This document shows positions 26,549 through 34,059 of a DNA stretch of 64,000 nucleotides, in pieces. The stretch covers positions 8,698,246 to 8,762,245 of the forward strand of contig JASJYW010000026.1 of assembly GCA_030386875.1 (NCBI GenBank), given 5' to 3'. This DNA comes from Morinoia aosen (taxonomy: Eukaryota; Arthropoda; Malacostraca; Amphipoda; Talitridae). The position numbers were made by a program, and so were the translations under genes. The notes beneath the pieces are model-generated. The model saw only the letters and a program-made list of their open reading frames with translations. It ran no database searches and was not told where the DNA came from. Each line of letters begins with the position of its first letter. Position 1 is the first letter of the stretch.

Positions 26549-26768
26549 TGTGCCGTCGCGTTTGCGCACTTTCTCTGTACACATGTTCGTATGTATGGTA
26601 ATGCTCCGCCTGGGCGCGGTCTTGCCGCAGTGCGCATGCTTTCTCAGCAATTTGACAGTATAAATACTACGTGTGCGGCGTCTAGAGGCGCATTTGGATG
26701 TCTGTAACCCCTGCACCAAGTACACTCGAAAGATCTACTCGTCTTTGCTCTACCCTTCGGACCTTACA
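26549..26768 (+). repeat. 5' LTR of Gypsy copy 1 (220 bp)
   Basis: Starts TGTGCCG and ends CTTACA. Matches 40316-40534 except for about four substitutions and one missing base. Two of the substitutions (T at 26642, G at 26687) are shared with the 5' LTR of copy 2 and differ from both 3' LTRs, which matters for the history of the pair. Confidence 0.95.
26659..26666 (+). promoter_or_regulatory. TATA-like box in 5' LTR (tataaata)
   Basis: TATAAATA lies in the middle of the LTR, 110 bp from its start, a sensible position for the promoter that makes genomic RNA. The 3' LTR of this copy reads TATATATA instead (40425-40432), while both LTRs of copy 2 keep TATAAATA. Transcription itself is not shown. 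Confidence 0.5.
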
Positions 26769-26769
26769 C

Positions 26770-26787
26770 TGGTGGCCATTTTTGTAT
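26770..26787 (+). other. Candidate primer binding site after 5' LTR (weak)
   Basis: One base after the LTR the sequence runs TGGTGGCCAT, beginning with the TGG expected opposite a tRNA CCA end. It comes close to, but is one C short of, what I would expect for a tRNA-Ile primer. The primer tRNA is left unassigned. The same bases are present in copy 2 from 43596. Confidence 0.3.
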
Positions 26788-27015
26788 CGGACCCACGAAG
26801 TGTTATACTTGATACTTGTGAAGTGCAGGAGGTTCAGTGCCTTCTGTGATGAAGGAAGGCTGAAGTAACGTCTGGAGATTCGACGGTGATCCTGTGTAGA
26901 TCGTGTGTCTACGGAAAGTCTCGTGATTTCTACGGGTGGAATCTGCGCATCGTATCGTGGGAAGTGCATCAATTTGTCCGACAACGACAGTATTATTATG
27001 GACAAAGGATCAGTA

Positions 27016-27020
27016 ACAGG
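27016..27020. other. Target-site duplication, left (ACAGG), nested element
   Basis: ACAGG here and at 31624-31628 flank the nested element. The uninterrupted leader of copy 2 reads cagtaacaggaagag with a single ACAGG, which confirms a 5-bp duplication. Confidence 0.88.
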
Positions 27021-28299
27021 TCTTGAAAATAATTCAGGATGGGCCAGTAATGACAGCTCACGAGAACAGAATTTATTAAAGTAAGTTAAACTTGGCTGGT
27101 TCCCGGGCCGTCACCCCAGCCGGTCGGAGGGTTCCGCTCTCCATAGGTAGAGAACGGAGGGCGACCCCCTTCCCAGCACCCCGAAGTTTCCCAAGAAACG
27201 GCAACCTGTTAGAGAGAGTCACGCATTATAGCCCGAGACTAGCGGAGCATGACCTAAAGCAATAGAGAGATGTGCAGTAAGTTACAATTAAATGAAAGGA
27301 CATTCCCAAGAATACTTTAGGTTTACGCACTTACGCATTGCAATGAAAATCACGTTATACTGAAGAGATCTCATCTAAAATAGTCAAATTTGACAGGAGA
27401 ACGTAACGAGATCACTTCGATGAAATACAAGTTGCCGTATGAAATTTTTTATGGGTTCTCACCTACTTTGTAGGACAATTACAATTGCTCGTAAGGCCTC
27501 CCAACGAATGGTCAAAGCTAGTAGCGCCCACTACCTCTCCAACCAACCTCCATCGAGAGTCGTCCCACGAGGAGTCCCGAAGTGGTTCCCGCGTGCCGAG
27601 AAGACCCTCTCCCAGCGCAGACCGAATGGATTTAGCTCATCGCGCTGGCTGAATGCCTCCACGCAGATCTACGTTTGGTAAACGTACAGCATAGGAGCGG
27701 CAGGTGTAACCGTTCCACCATAGCAGCAGCAGATGTAGCCGTGACCTTAACAGTAGCCGTAGCAGAAGATGTAGCCGTGACCTTAACAGTAGCCGTAGCA
27801 GAAGATGTAGCCGTGACCTTAACAGTAGCCGTAGCAGAAGGTGTAGCCGTGACCTTAACAGTAGCCGTAGCAGAAGATGTAGCCGTGACCTTAACAGTAG
27901 CCGTAGCAGAAGATGTAGCCGTGACCTTAACAGTAGCCGTAGCAGAAGATGTAGCCGTGATCTCAACAGTGACCGTAGAGACACCACCAACGCTGTACCT
28001 TAATATAGTACACAGTACAAAACACGGCACATTCTTATAACCGCTGCCACACGGCCTTTTCACGGTGCTTGTTGCCTCTTCTCCAGCACCGTTCCGCACT
28101 GAACGTGAACTGATGTGCAGTCTTACGCGCGGAAGGAGCTCTGCTGCGCTGTGAACATAGAAGGTTTAACGCAGACGAGCATATCATGAGCCCCTTGAAA
28201 ACCAAGTTGAAGTGGCATTGAGTCTATTGCAATGCCAACGTCTGGAATAAATACGAGCAATTGTAATTTAAAAGAGGGGAAAATTCCCCGTTTTCTACA
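27021..28299 (-). repeat. 3' LTR of nested element (1279 bp)
   Basis: Read on the minus strand it begins TGTAGAAAAC and ends TTTTCAAGA. It is collinear with 30345-31623 with no length difference. Observed differences are the terminal base, one G/A in the 36-bp repeats (counterpart near 31205), G/A near 28156 and T/C near 28231. The 3' end is not the canonical CA but CAAGA. I chose it because the equal lengths, the 5-bp duplication and the adjacent primer site on the other copy all agree. Confidence 0.9.
27732..27983. repeat. 36-bp minisatellite inside nested LTR (7 units)
   Basis: Seven 36-bp units starting gatgtagccgtgac, nearly identical except the fourth (ggtgtagcc) and the last. Because 36 is a multiple of 3, several frames stay open. 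The element-sense (minus) frame gives a 12-residue Thr/Ser/Ala/Val repeat within an apparent 155-codon ORF (27632-28099). I regard this as a by-product of the repeat, since it lies inside an LTR and matches no known gag. Confidence 0.9.
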
Positions 28300-28310
28300 C
28301 TCCCGCCGGG
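28300..28310 (-). other. Polypurine tract of nested element
   Basis: On the minus strand the bases just before the 3' LTR read CCCGGCGGGAG, a short purine-rich run where plus-strand DNA priming would start. It is short and interrupted by C, but its position agrees with the antisense primer binding site at the other end. Confidence 0.5.
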
Positions 28311-28404
28311 AGATTCAGCATAATTTTAATATGCTGAATAATTTTCCTTGACTATTAGACAGAAGAAGGATATTTCTATACGCAAGGATTATTACGTACA
28401 GCTA

Positions 28405-29220
28405 GAGAAGCTTCGAAAAAACACGATAGAGAAGCTTCGAAAAAACACGATAGAGAAGCTTCGAAAAAACACGATAGAGAAGCTTCGAAAAAACACGATA
28501 GAGAAGCTTCGAAAAAACACGATAGAGAAGCTTCGAAATAACACGATAGAGAAGCTTCGAAATAACACGATAGAGAAGCTTCGAAATAACACGATAGAGA
28601 AGCTTCGAAATAACACGATAGAGAAGCTTCGAAATAACACGATAGAGAAGCTTCGAAATAACACGATAGAGAAGCTTCGAAATAACACGATAGAGAAGCT
28701 TCGAAATAACACGATAGAGAAGCTTCGAAATAACACGATAGAGAAGCTTCGAAATAACACGATAGAGAAGCTTCGAAATAACACGATAGAGAAGCTTCGA
28801 AATAACACGATAGAGAAGCTTCGAAATAACACGATAGAGAAGCTTCGAAATCACACGATTGAGAAGCTTCGAAATAACCCGATAGAGAAGCTTCGAAATA
28901 ACACGATAGAGAAGCTTCGAAATAACACGATAGAGAAGCTTCGAAATAACACGATAGAGAAGCTTCGAAATAACACGATAGAGAAGCTTCGAAATAACAC
29001 GATAGAGAAGCTTCGAAATAACACGATAGAGAAGCTTCGAAATAACACGATAGAGAAGCTTCGAAATAACACGATAGAGAAGCTTCGAAATAACACGATA
29101 GAGAAGCTTCGAAATAACACGATAGAGAAGCTTCGAAATAACACGATAGAGAAGCTTCGAAATAACACGATAGAGAAGCTTCGAAATAACACGATAGAGA
29201 AGCTTCGAAAAGACACGATA
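28405..29220. repeat. 24-bp minisatellite, 34 units
   Basis: Exactly 34 units of 24 bp, each with the overlapping palindromes gaagcttc and ttcgaa. The first five units carry gaaaaaacac, most others gaaataacac, and only a few units carry point changes (near 28852, 28860, 28878 and the last). The unit is a multiple of 3, so long frames exist on both strands: an 8-residue repeat EKLRNNTI on plus (no ATG) and FEASLSCY on minus (ATG at 29276-29278, about 300 codons, element sense). Nothing outside the repeat supports a protein. Confidence 0.95.
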
Positions 29221-29884
29221 AATCTAAAGCTTTTAAATACTTGTTTGGCTGTGTTCTATCTGGAGCCACAGCATGCATATTTAAATTCAACTGAAGGCCA
29301 TACTAAAGGCTGACAATAAAAGCCTTAAGACTAAGGGTTCAAAGAAATTGAGCAAGTGGATCAGTCGCTGTCATTCGCAAAGGCGTGTAATTTTCCCTAC
29401 ATTTCCTGCCAGCCACTCTTTGAGCTGTCGATAACTTTCCTTCTTAACGCTCTCTTTACATTTTAATCCAGCAGTATTTCTGCAGTTTGCACAAATGGAA
29501 TTAGAGATGAAACGTGAAGTGATCTATGTCAAGGGACAGCTTATTAGAAAGTTAAACTTTCAACACGTTCGTTGAACGCACGAATTTATAGAAACCCGAA
29601 ACTTTTACCGGACTGATAATAGGCTCGACTTTCACATTAGCATATGTATAGTTATACAATTTTGAACGCTTGGAGGAGCGTTGCTAAAGGAAGCAAGATT
29701 TGGAACTAAAAAGTTCACAAAAATTTTAGCCTCATCTCTGTCGGAACTATGGAGAGTTTCAGGGCCCGTGAGGTACCTACCTTCAAAAACTATTGGTAGT
29801 TCATTGGTTGGGCTAAACAATCTGCTGGATTATTGATCCCAGCTATATGCCCAAACTCAACAAAGAATAGCCTAGTAAATTTAA
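29221..29884. other. Unique interior of nested element, no gene seen
   Basis: About 660 bp between the two minisatellites. Only short frames with many stops are present on both strands, with no recognisable motif. It contributes to the RNA of the element but shows no coding signal. Confidence 0.6.
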
Positions 29885-30079
29885 TTCTCGAATAGGCGTT
29901 AAATTACTGCTCAAAGTTCTCGAATAGGCGTAAATTACTGCTCAAAGTTCTCGAATAGGCGTAAATTACTGCTCAAAGTTCTCGAATAGGCGTAAATTAC
30001 TGCACAAAGTTCTCGAATAGGCGTAAATTACTGCTCAAAGTTCTCGAATAGGCGTAAATTACTGCTCAAAGTTCTCGAA
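29885..30079. repeat. 31-bp minisatellite, 6 units plus a partial
   Basis: Units beginning ttctcgaataggcg start at 29885 (32 bp, one extra T), 29917, 29948, 29979, 30010 and 30041. A broken seventh starts at 30072. One unit has gcac in place of gctc. A 31-bp period is not a multiple of 3, so no frame is kept. There are no variable spacers. Confidence 0.93.
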
Positions 30080-30326
30080 AGTGAATTTTGCTTTTCTTCA
30101 AAAGAAAGATCATTAATGTTAGCTACTAAGGAATTATGAGTTTTGGTCACTTCAGACCGCATGTACTTGCGGCTGTTAATCAGGAATTTTACATCCATTA
30201 CGGAGATTTACTCACAACCGAACAAAAAAGTTAGGTCACAGGTAAATATTAAGAAAAGAGAAGAAGTCTGCGCTATAAGAGAAAGGTCATCCCCGACAAC
30301 ATGAGAACCAGCCAGGAAACCAGTGA
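30080..30326. other. 5' leader of nested element, no gene seen
   Basis: On the minus strand this is the region just after the primer binding site, where an autonomous element would have a packaging signal and the start of gag. No ORF of note is present. Confidence 0.5.
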
Positions 30327-30344
30327 GCCCCACGTTGGGCGCCA
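30327..30344 (-). other. Primer binding site of nested element (tRNA-Lys type)
   Basis: The plus strand here is the exact reverse complement of the 18-nt site TGGCGCCCAACGTGGGGC, known in several retroelements as complementary to the 3' end of tRNA-Lys1,2. On the minus strand it directly follows the 5' LTR with no spacer. This fixes the orientation of the element and is its clearest functional signal. Confidence 0.9.
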
Positions 30345-31623
30345 CCTTGAAAATAATTCAGGATGGGCCAGTAATGACAGCTCACGAGAACAGAATTTAT
30401 TAAAGTAAGTTAAACTTGGCTGGTTCCCGGGCCGTCACCCCAGCCGGTCGGAGGGTTCCGCTCTCCATAGGTAGAGAACGGAGGGCGACCCCCTTCCCAG
30501 CACCCCGAAGTTTCCCAAGAAACGGCAACCTGTTAGAGAGAGTCACGCATTATAGCCCGAGACTAGCGGAGCATGACCTAAAGCAATAGAGAGATGTGCA
30601 GTAAGTTACAATTAAATGAAAGGACATTCCCAAGAATACTTTAGGTTTACGCACTTACGCATTGCAATGAAAATCACGTTATACTGAAGAGATCTCATCT
30701 AAAATAGTCAAATTTGACAGGAGAACGTAACGAGATCACTTCGATGAAATACAAGTTGCCGTATGAAATTTTTTATGGGTTCTCACCTACTTTGTAGGAC
30801 AATTACAATTGCTCGTAAGGCCTCCCAACGAATGGTCAAAGCTAGTAGCGCCCACTACCTCTCCAACCAACCTCCATCGAGAGTCGTCCCACGAGGAGTC
30901 CCGAAGTGGTTCCCGCGTGCCGAGAAGACCCTCTCCCAGCGCAGACCGAATGGATTTAGCTCATCGCGCTGGCTGAATGCCTCCACGCAGATCTACGTTT
31001 GGTAAACGTACAGCATAGGAGCGGCAGGTGTAACCGTTCCACCATAGCAGCAGCAGATGTAGCCGTGACCTTAACAGTAGCCGTAGCAGAAGATGTAGCC
31101 GTGACCTTAACAGTAGCCGTAGCAGAAGATGTAGCCGTGACCTTAACAGTAGCCGTAGCAGAAGGTGTAGCCGTGACCTTAACAGTAGCCGTAGCAGAAG
31201 ATGTGGCCGTGACCTTAACAGTAGCCGTAGCAGAAGATGTAGCCGTGACCTTAACAGTAGCCGTAGCAGAAGATGTAGCCGTGATCTCAACAGTGACCGT
31301 AGAGACACCACCAACGCTGTACCTTAATATAGTACACAGTACAAAACACGGCACATTCTTATAACCGCTGCCACACGGCCTTTTCACGGTGCTTGTTGCC
31401 TCTTCTCCAGCACCGTTCCGCACTGAACGTGAACTGATGTGCAGTCTTACGCGCGGAAGGAGCTCTGCTGCGCTGTAAACATAGAAGGTTTAACGCAGAC
31501 GAGCATATCATGAGCCCCTTGAAAACCAAGTTGAAGTGGCATTGAGTCTACTGCAATGCCAACGTCTGGAATAAATACGAGCAATTGTAATTTAAAAGAG
31601 GGGAAAATTCCCCGTTTTCTACA
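30345..31623 (-). repeat. 5' LTR of nested element (1279 bp)
   Basis: Identical in length to 27021-28299 and about 99.7 percent identical by eye. Near its minus-strand start is a hairpin ggggaa-aa-ttcccc (31601-31614). The right end TCTACA abuts the second ACAGG. Confidence 0.9.
31056..31307. repeat. 36-bp minisatellite inside the second nested LTR (7 units)
   Basis: Same seven-unit array as 27732-27983, at 3324 bp distance, with one private change (gatgtggcc). The equal copy number in both LTRs is expected if both were copied from one template at insertion. Confidence 0.9.
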
Positions 31624-31628
31624 ACAGG
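31624..31628. other. Target-site duplication, right (ACAGG), nested element
   Basis: Second ACAGG. The Gypsy leader resumes immediately after it with aagagaagtcc, as in copy 2. Confidence 0.88.
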
Positions 31629-31833
31629 AAGAGAAGTCCAGGAAGCCCCGGAAGAATATAATAACATATTTCGGATTGTGGTGCGACGTGTTCCGGAAGA
31701 GCGTCTGAAAAATACTTAAAAGTTGGAGTTCGAAGTTCCTCTTGGAGAGACTTATACCGTGCGTTTTGACTTGGAAAAGGACGGCGACCACTGCAACGTG
31801 CAGCTCTGCGTGAATTACCATCGGAAGGAGTGA

Positions 31834-32610
31834 CGTGGGCGTCTACGAGTTCGTGTCCTTCGTATATGTGCTCAAACAATTCTACGAACGACGGTAGTGA
31901 TTCAGCATCTACGAGAACAATTGTGTTGAGTGTATGTGTTACAAATTTACATACAGAACAGTGTTGATTAAAAGGTATAAAGAAACTGTGTTAACGTCAT
32001 TAAAGGGTATACAGAAACTGTGAGACTGTGCTAGTACATTAACGCTACGTGCTAGTGCTGTCTGCTGTCTCGTGGCGCTGGGCGTGTGACCTTGGCAATC
32101 AGCTGGCTCGTAGCCTCGGCTGTGCCTGTGCACACCGCATCGCACGCGACCTTGAGAACAGCTGCGACGTATCCTGTCCTGCTGAGGCTGAGCACTCTGC
32201 CACGCTCGACCTTGACAACGGCTGCGACGACTGCTGAGCGGGTGTAGCTGTACTCCCGCGAGATCAGTTGAGTACACTGATATTTTTAGGTTTTGATTAT
32301 TATATGTATACGGGTCGGATGCTCTGTAATAGTGCTCGGCGTCATTTTATATTGTTTGAGAGCAGTCCAATTGAATTATTGTAAAGAGTTATTCGTTGAT
32401 AATGTGTTTCGGTTAGTTTCTGCGTCGGTGAAACAATTTTTGGTATTTAAATTCACACTATTTTTGTTGTGGGTCACTGACGTGTGATTATCTTATTGAC
32501 GTGTAATTATATTATTTTTGTGGGGTAGGATTTTAGCGTTCTGCCGTTTCATTGATTTATTTTTGTGAGGGTGATTATAGCTATGTAACATTTTTTTGTT
32601 GTGACATACG
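31834..32610 (+). other. Gypsy copy 1 leader between leader ORF and gag
   Basis: About 780 bp without a supported gene. A GC-rich island (about 32045-32240) contains a degenerate 60-bp repeat, listed separately. The remainder is AT-rich. A 64-codon hydrophobic frame near 32293-32487 lacks an ATG start and is not called. This would be the 5' untranslated region of the genomic RNA. Confidence 0.5.
32088..32240 (+). repeat. Degenerate 60-bp repeat in the Gypsy leader (2.5 units)
   Basis: gaccttg recurs at 32088, 32148 and 32208, exactly 60 bp apart, followed by the partly conserved arrays caatcagctgg, agaacagctgcgacg and acaacggctgcgacg. One plus frame reads through it as a Cys-rich 20-residue repeat (DLGNQL, DLENSC, DLDNGC) but lacks an ATG. 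The same structure in copy 2 begins at 44306. Confidence 0.65.
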
Positions 32611-34059
32611 ATGGCTGACTCTGATTCCGACAGTGAATTCATTCGTTCGACTGCAACTACGACAAGTAGTGGTAGAGTATCTGTGCCGCAATATAGTGGT
32701 ACGTTACCTGGAACAATAATTATGTCAGGACCGGTACCTACGACCGTTATGTCTGGACCAGTGCCTACGATGGTAGTGACGACCGCTGTGACGACTCAGA
32801 CAGTAACGTTCAGTACTCCAAGTTTGGCTACCATGACGACGACTAGTGGTCATACGACAAGTGGTAGTGTGACCACGACATTATAAAGGGGCAGTACAAT
32901 ACTGTCCAGTGCCGAGCTACCTCTTTTTCGCGGACGTCAACGAGCCACAGATCCGGCCTTTAGTGAAACAAAGACTTTTAGGACTCACATTGCGAATCTA
33001 AAAGCTTATATAAGTTTACTTCCCGACGTGACGTCTGACGATGCCAGAAAAGAGTTGCTTGTGCGCAGCGCACACAAAAGTGTTGGTGACTTTAACGGTG
33101 TAGTTACTAAACTTGTCAATCCTGATATTAACTATTCATTCGACCAAGTTGTCGACATTCTAGATGATATTTATGTATCTAAAGGAGAACGGTCAGTGCA
33201 CGCGTTAGCGTGTGATTTGAATCAGCTACGGCTCTTACGTAATGAAGGCTTATCTGCCCAGTTAGTCACTGCTATGGCAAAGATAAGAAATTTGAGCGAC
33301 CATATTCTCAATAGCCCGGAAGTAGCGTTGCAAAGACATCCATTTGTAGTTGCTAGTACAAACGCGAACGATTTGAAAAAGTTCGCGGGCGATTTGGTTG
33401 TTTTTAGTCTAGCTACAGCAATATTAGCACCATTATTGGAAGAGAATTTTTGCAAAAAAATATTTTCCCGACCATTCATAACTTCGGAGGAGCTTTTAGC
33501 TCGTCTTGTCTCCGCTGTGCGGAATAACCCTGAGAGCAAATAAATACTTGCGCGCAAGCCTAGTGTCCAGTACTCGTACCCGACAAGAGAGACTTATTTG
33601 GTGGACGCACCTGACGCGACTGTGTGTGATGAGAAAGAATCGTTCCCCGACGTTTTCTATACCTCACAACACAACAGCCGACGATTTCAGGGACGGAGAC
33701 CATTTTTCCGACAAGGTTGGAGACCTGCTAGGTTTTCACGGGGACAAAAACAGCATGCCTATTTTGGCGATAGACCTCTAGGTTCAATGGAGTGTCACGA
33801 AGCAAACGTGGACACTCCACAGCAGACTAGTAATGATCGGTCAAAATCTTTTCGTTCTCTCTGTAATACCGCAGGTCATGTTCAAAGTATGTGTATGAAA
33901 CAAAGAGGTCAGAGTAAATCAAAATTCCGTGGTCATGTTTGCTATAGGTGTGGCAAGGTAGGTCATTTTGCACGTGAGTGTAATTCACGTGTTCGAGGTC
34001 GGGGAAAAGGAGAAGCGTACTACGCTGCATCTCCTGAGAGTGAAGATTTTTTAGAGTAG
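32611..34059 (+). pseudogene. gag: Gypsy gag, copy 1 (two in-frame stops)
   Basis: Structural capsid/nucleocapsid polyprotein of the retrotransposon. One frame runs from ATG 32611 (MADSDSDSEF) to TAG 34057-34059, 483 codons, interrupted by TAA at 32884 and at 33541; both stops are also in copy 2. Codons 1-91 are Ser/Thr/Pro-rich and low in complexity. The middle (roughly 33000-33540) is a helical, capsid-like stretch without a motif I can name. An Arg/Phe/Gly-rich linker precedes the nucleocapsid region. There, 33940-33981 encodes a perfect CX2CX4HX4C zinc knuckle, preceded by a damaged one (33853-33894) whose first Cys position is Arg. The C-terminus holds the frameshift site into pol. Homology is inferred from position and zinc knuckle. 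Confidence 0.85.
34047..34053 (+). promoter_or_regulatory. Programmed -1 ribosomal frameshift site gag-pol (TTTTTTA)
   Basis: In the gag frame the codons are GAT TTT TTA GAG TAG, so the heptamer is T TTT TTA, the canonical X XXY YYZ form (same heptamer as HIV). Gag ends six bases later. The pol frame is -1 relative to gag and is open only from 34044, so the overlap (34044-34059) is tiny and contains the heptamer. The identical site is in copy 2 at 46252-46258. I could not identify the downstream stimulatory RNA structure. Confidence 0.8.

Larger units (their letters stand above)
27021..31623 (-). mobile_element. Nested non-autonomous LTR element (LARD-like), antisense to its host element
   Basis: A 4603-bp insertion, absent from copy 2, with two direct repeats of exactly 1279 bp (27021-28299 and 30345-31623) around a 2027-bp interior. 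Orientation is minus: the interior ends at 30327-30344 with the reverse complement of a tRNA-Lys-type primer binding site, and a purine-rich tract (on the minus strand) abuts the other LTR at 28300. The interior has no capsid, protease, RT or integrase motif on either strand, so the element would depend on proteins from elsewhere. It contains a 24-bp and a 31-bp minisatellite, and each LTR contains a 36-bp minisatellite. The LTR pair differs at about four sites, so the insertion is recent relative to the host element. The parent autonomous family is not identifiable here. Confidence 0.88.
26998..31833 (+). pseudogene. Leader ORF remnant of Gypsy copy 1, split by the nested element
   Basis: Counterpart of the intact 75-codon leader ORF of copy 2 (43824-44051). 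Its ATG is at 26998 in a good context (A at -3, G at +4). The frame is cut after about seven codons by the 4.6-kb nested element and resumes at 31629. A TAC-to-TAA change also puts a stop at 31717-31719. Downstream the sequence is otherwise the same up to the TGA at 31831. It cannot be expressed as one protein. Function unknown; see the copy 2 entry. Confidence 0.6.

Noticed and set aside
3264-26725. Dozens of 60-140 codon open frames in the satellite, most on the minus strand, with recurring peptides such as MHFPPMSPRETAND
   Set aside because: They are the same monomer read in different phases. The 119-bp period is not a multiple of 3, so frames are kept only by chance indels; there is no consistent start, stop or conserved product.
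27344-27355. 12-bp match (tgaaaatcacgt) between nested LTR and satellite
   Set aside because: Short enough to be chance; no neighbouring similarity.
27439-27681. 80-codon plus-strand frame in each nested LTR (also at 30763)
   Set aside because: Antisense to the element, inside an LTR, no family resemblance; the two occurrences are identical only because the LTRs are.
28405-30079. CRISPR-like direct repeats
   Set aside because: The 24-, 31- and 36-bp repeats are contiguous with no unique spacers and lie inside a eukaryotic LTR element.
32293-32487. Hydrophobic 64-codon frame in the Gypsy leader
   Set aside because: No ATG start, AT-rich low-complexity sequence; present in both copies only because they are recent duplicates.
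33506-33781. 91-codon frame overlapping gag
   Set aside because: Overlaps the capsid-to-nucleocapsid part of gag in another frame; out-of-frame reading of the same bases.
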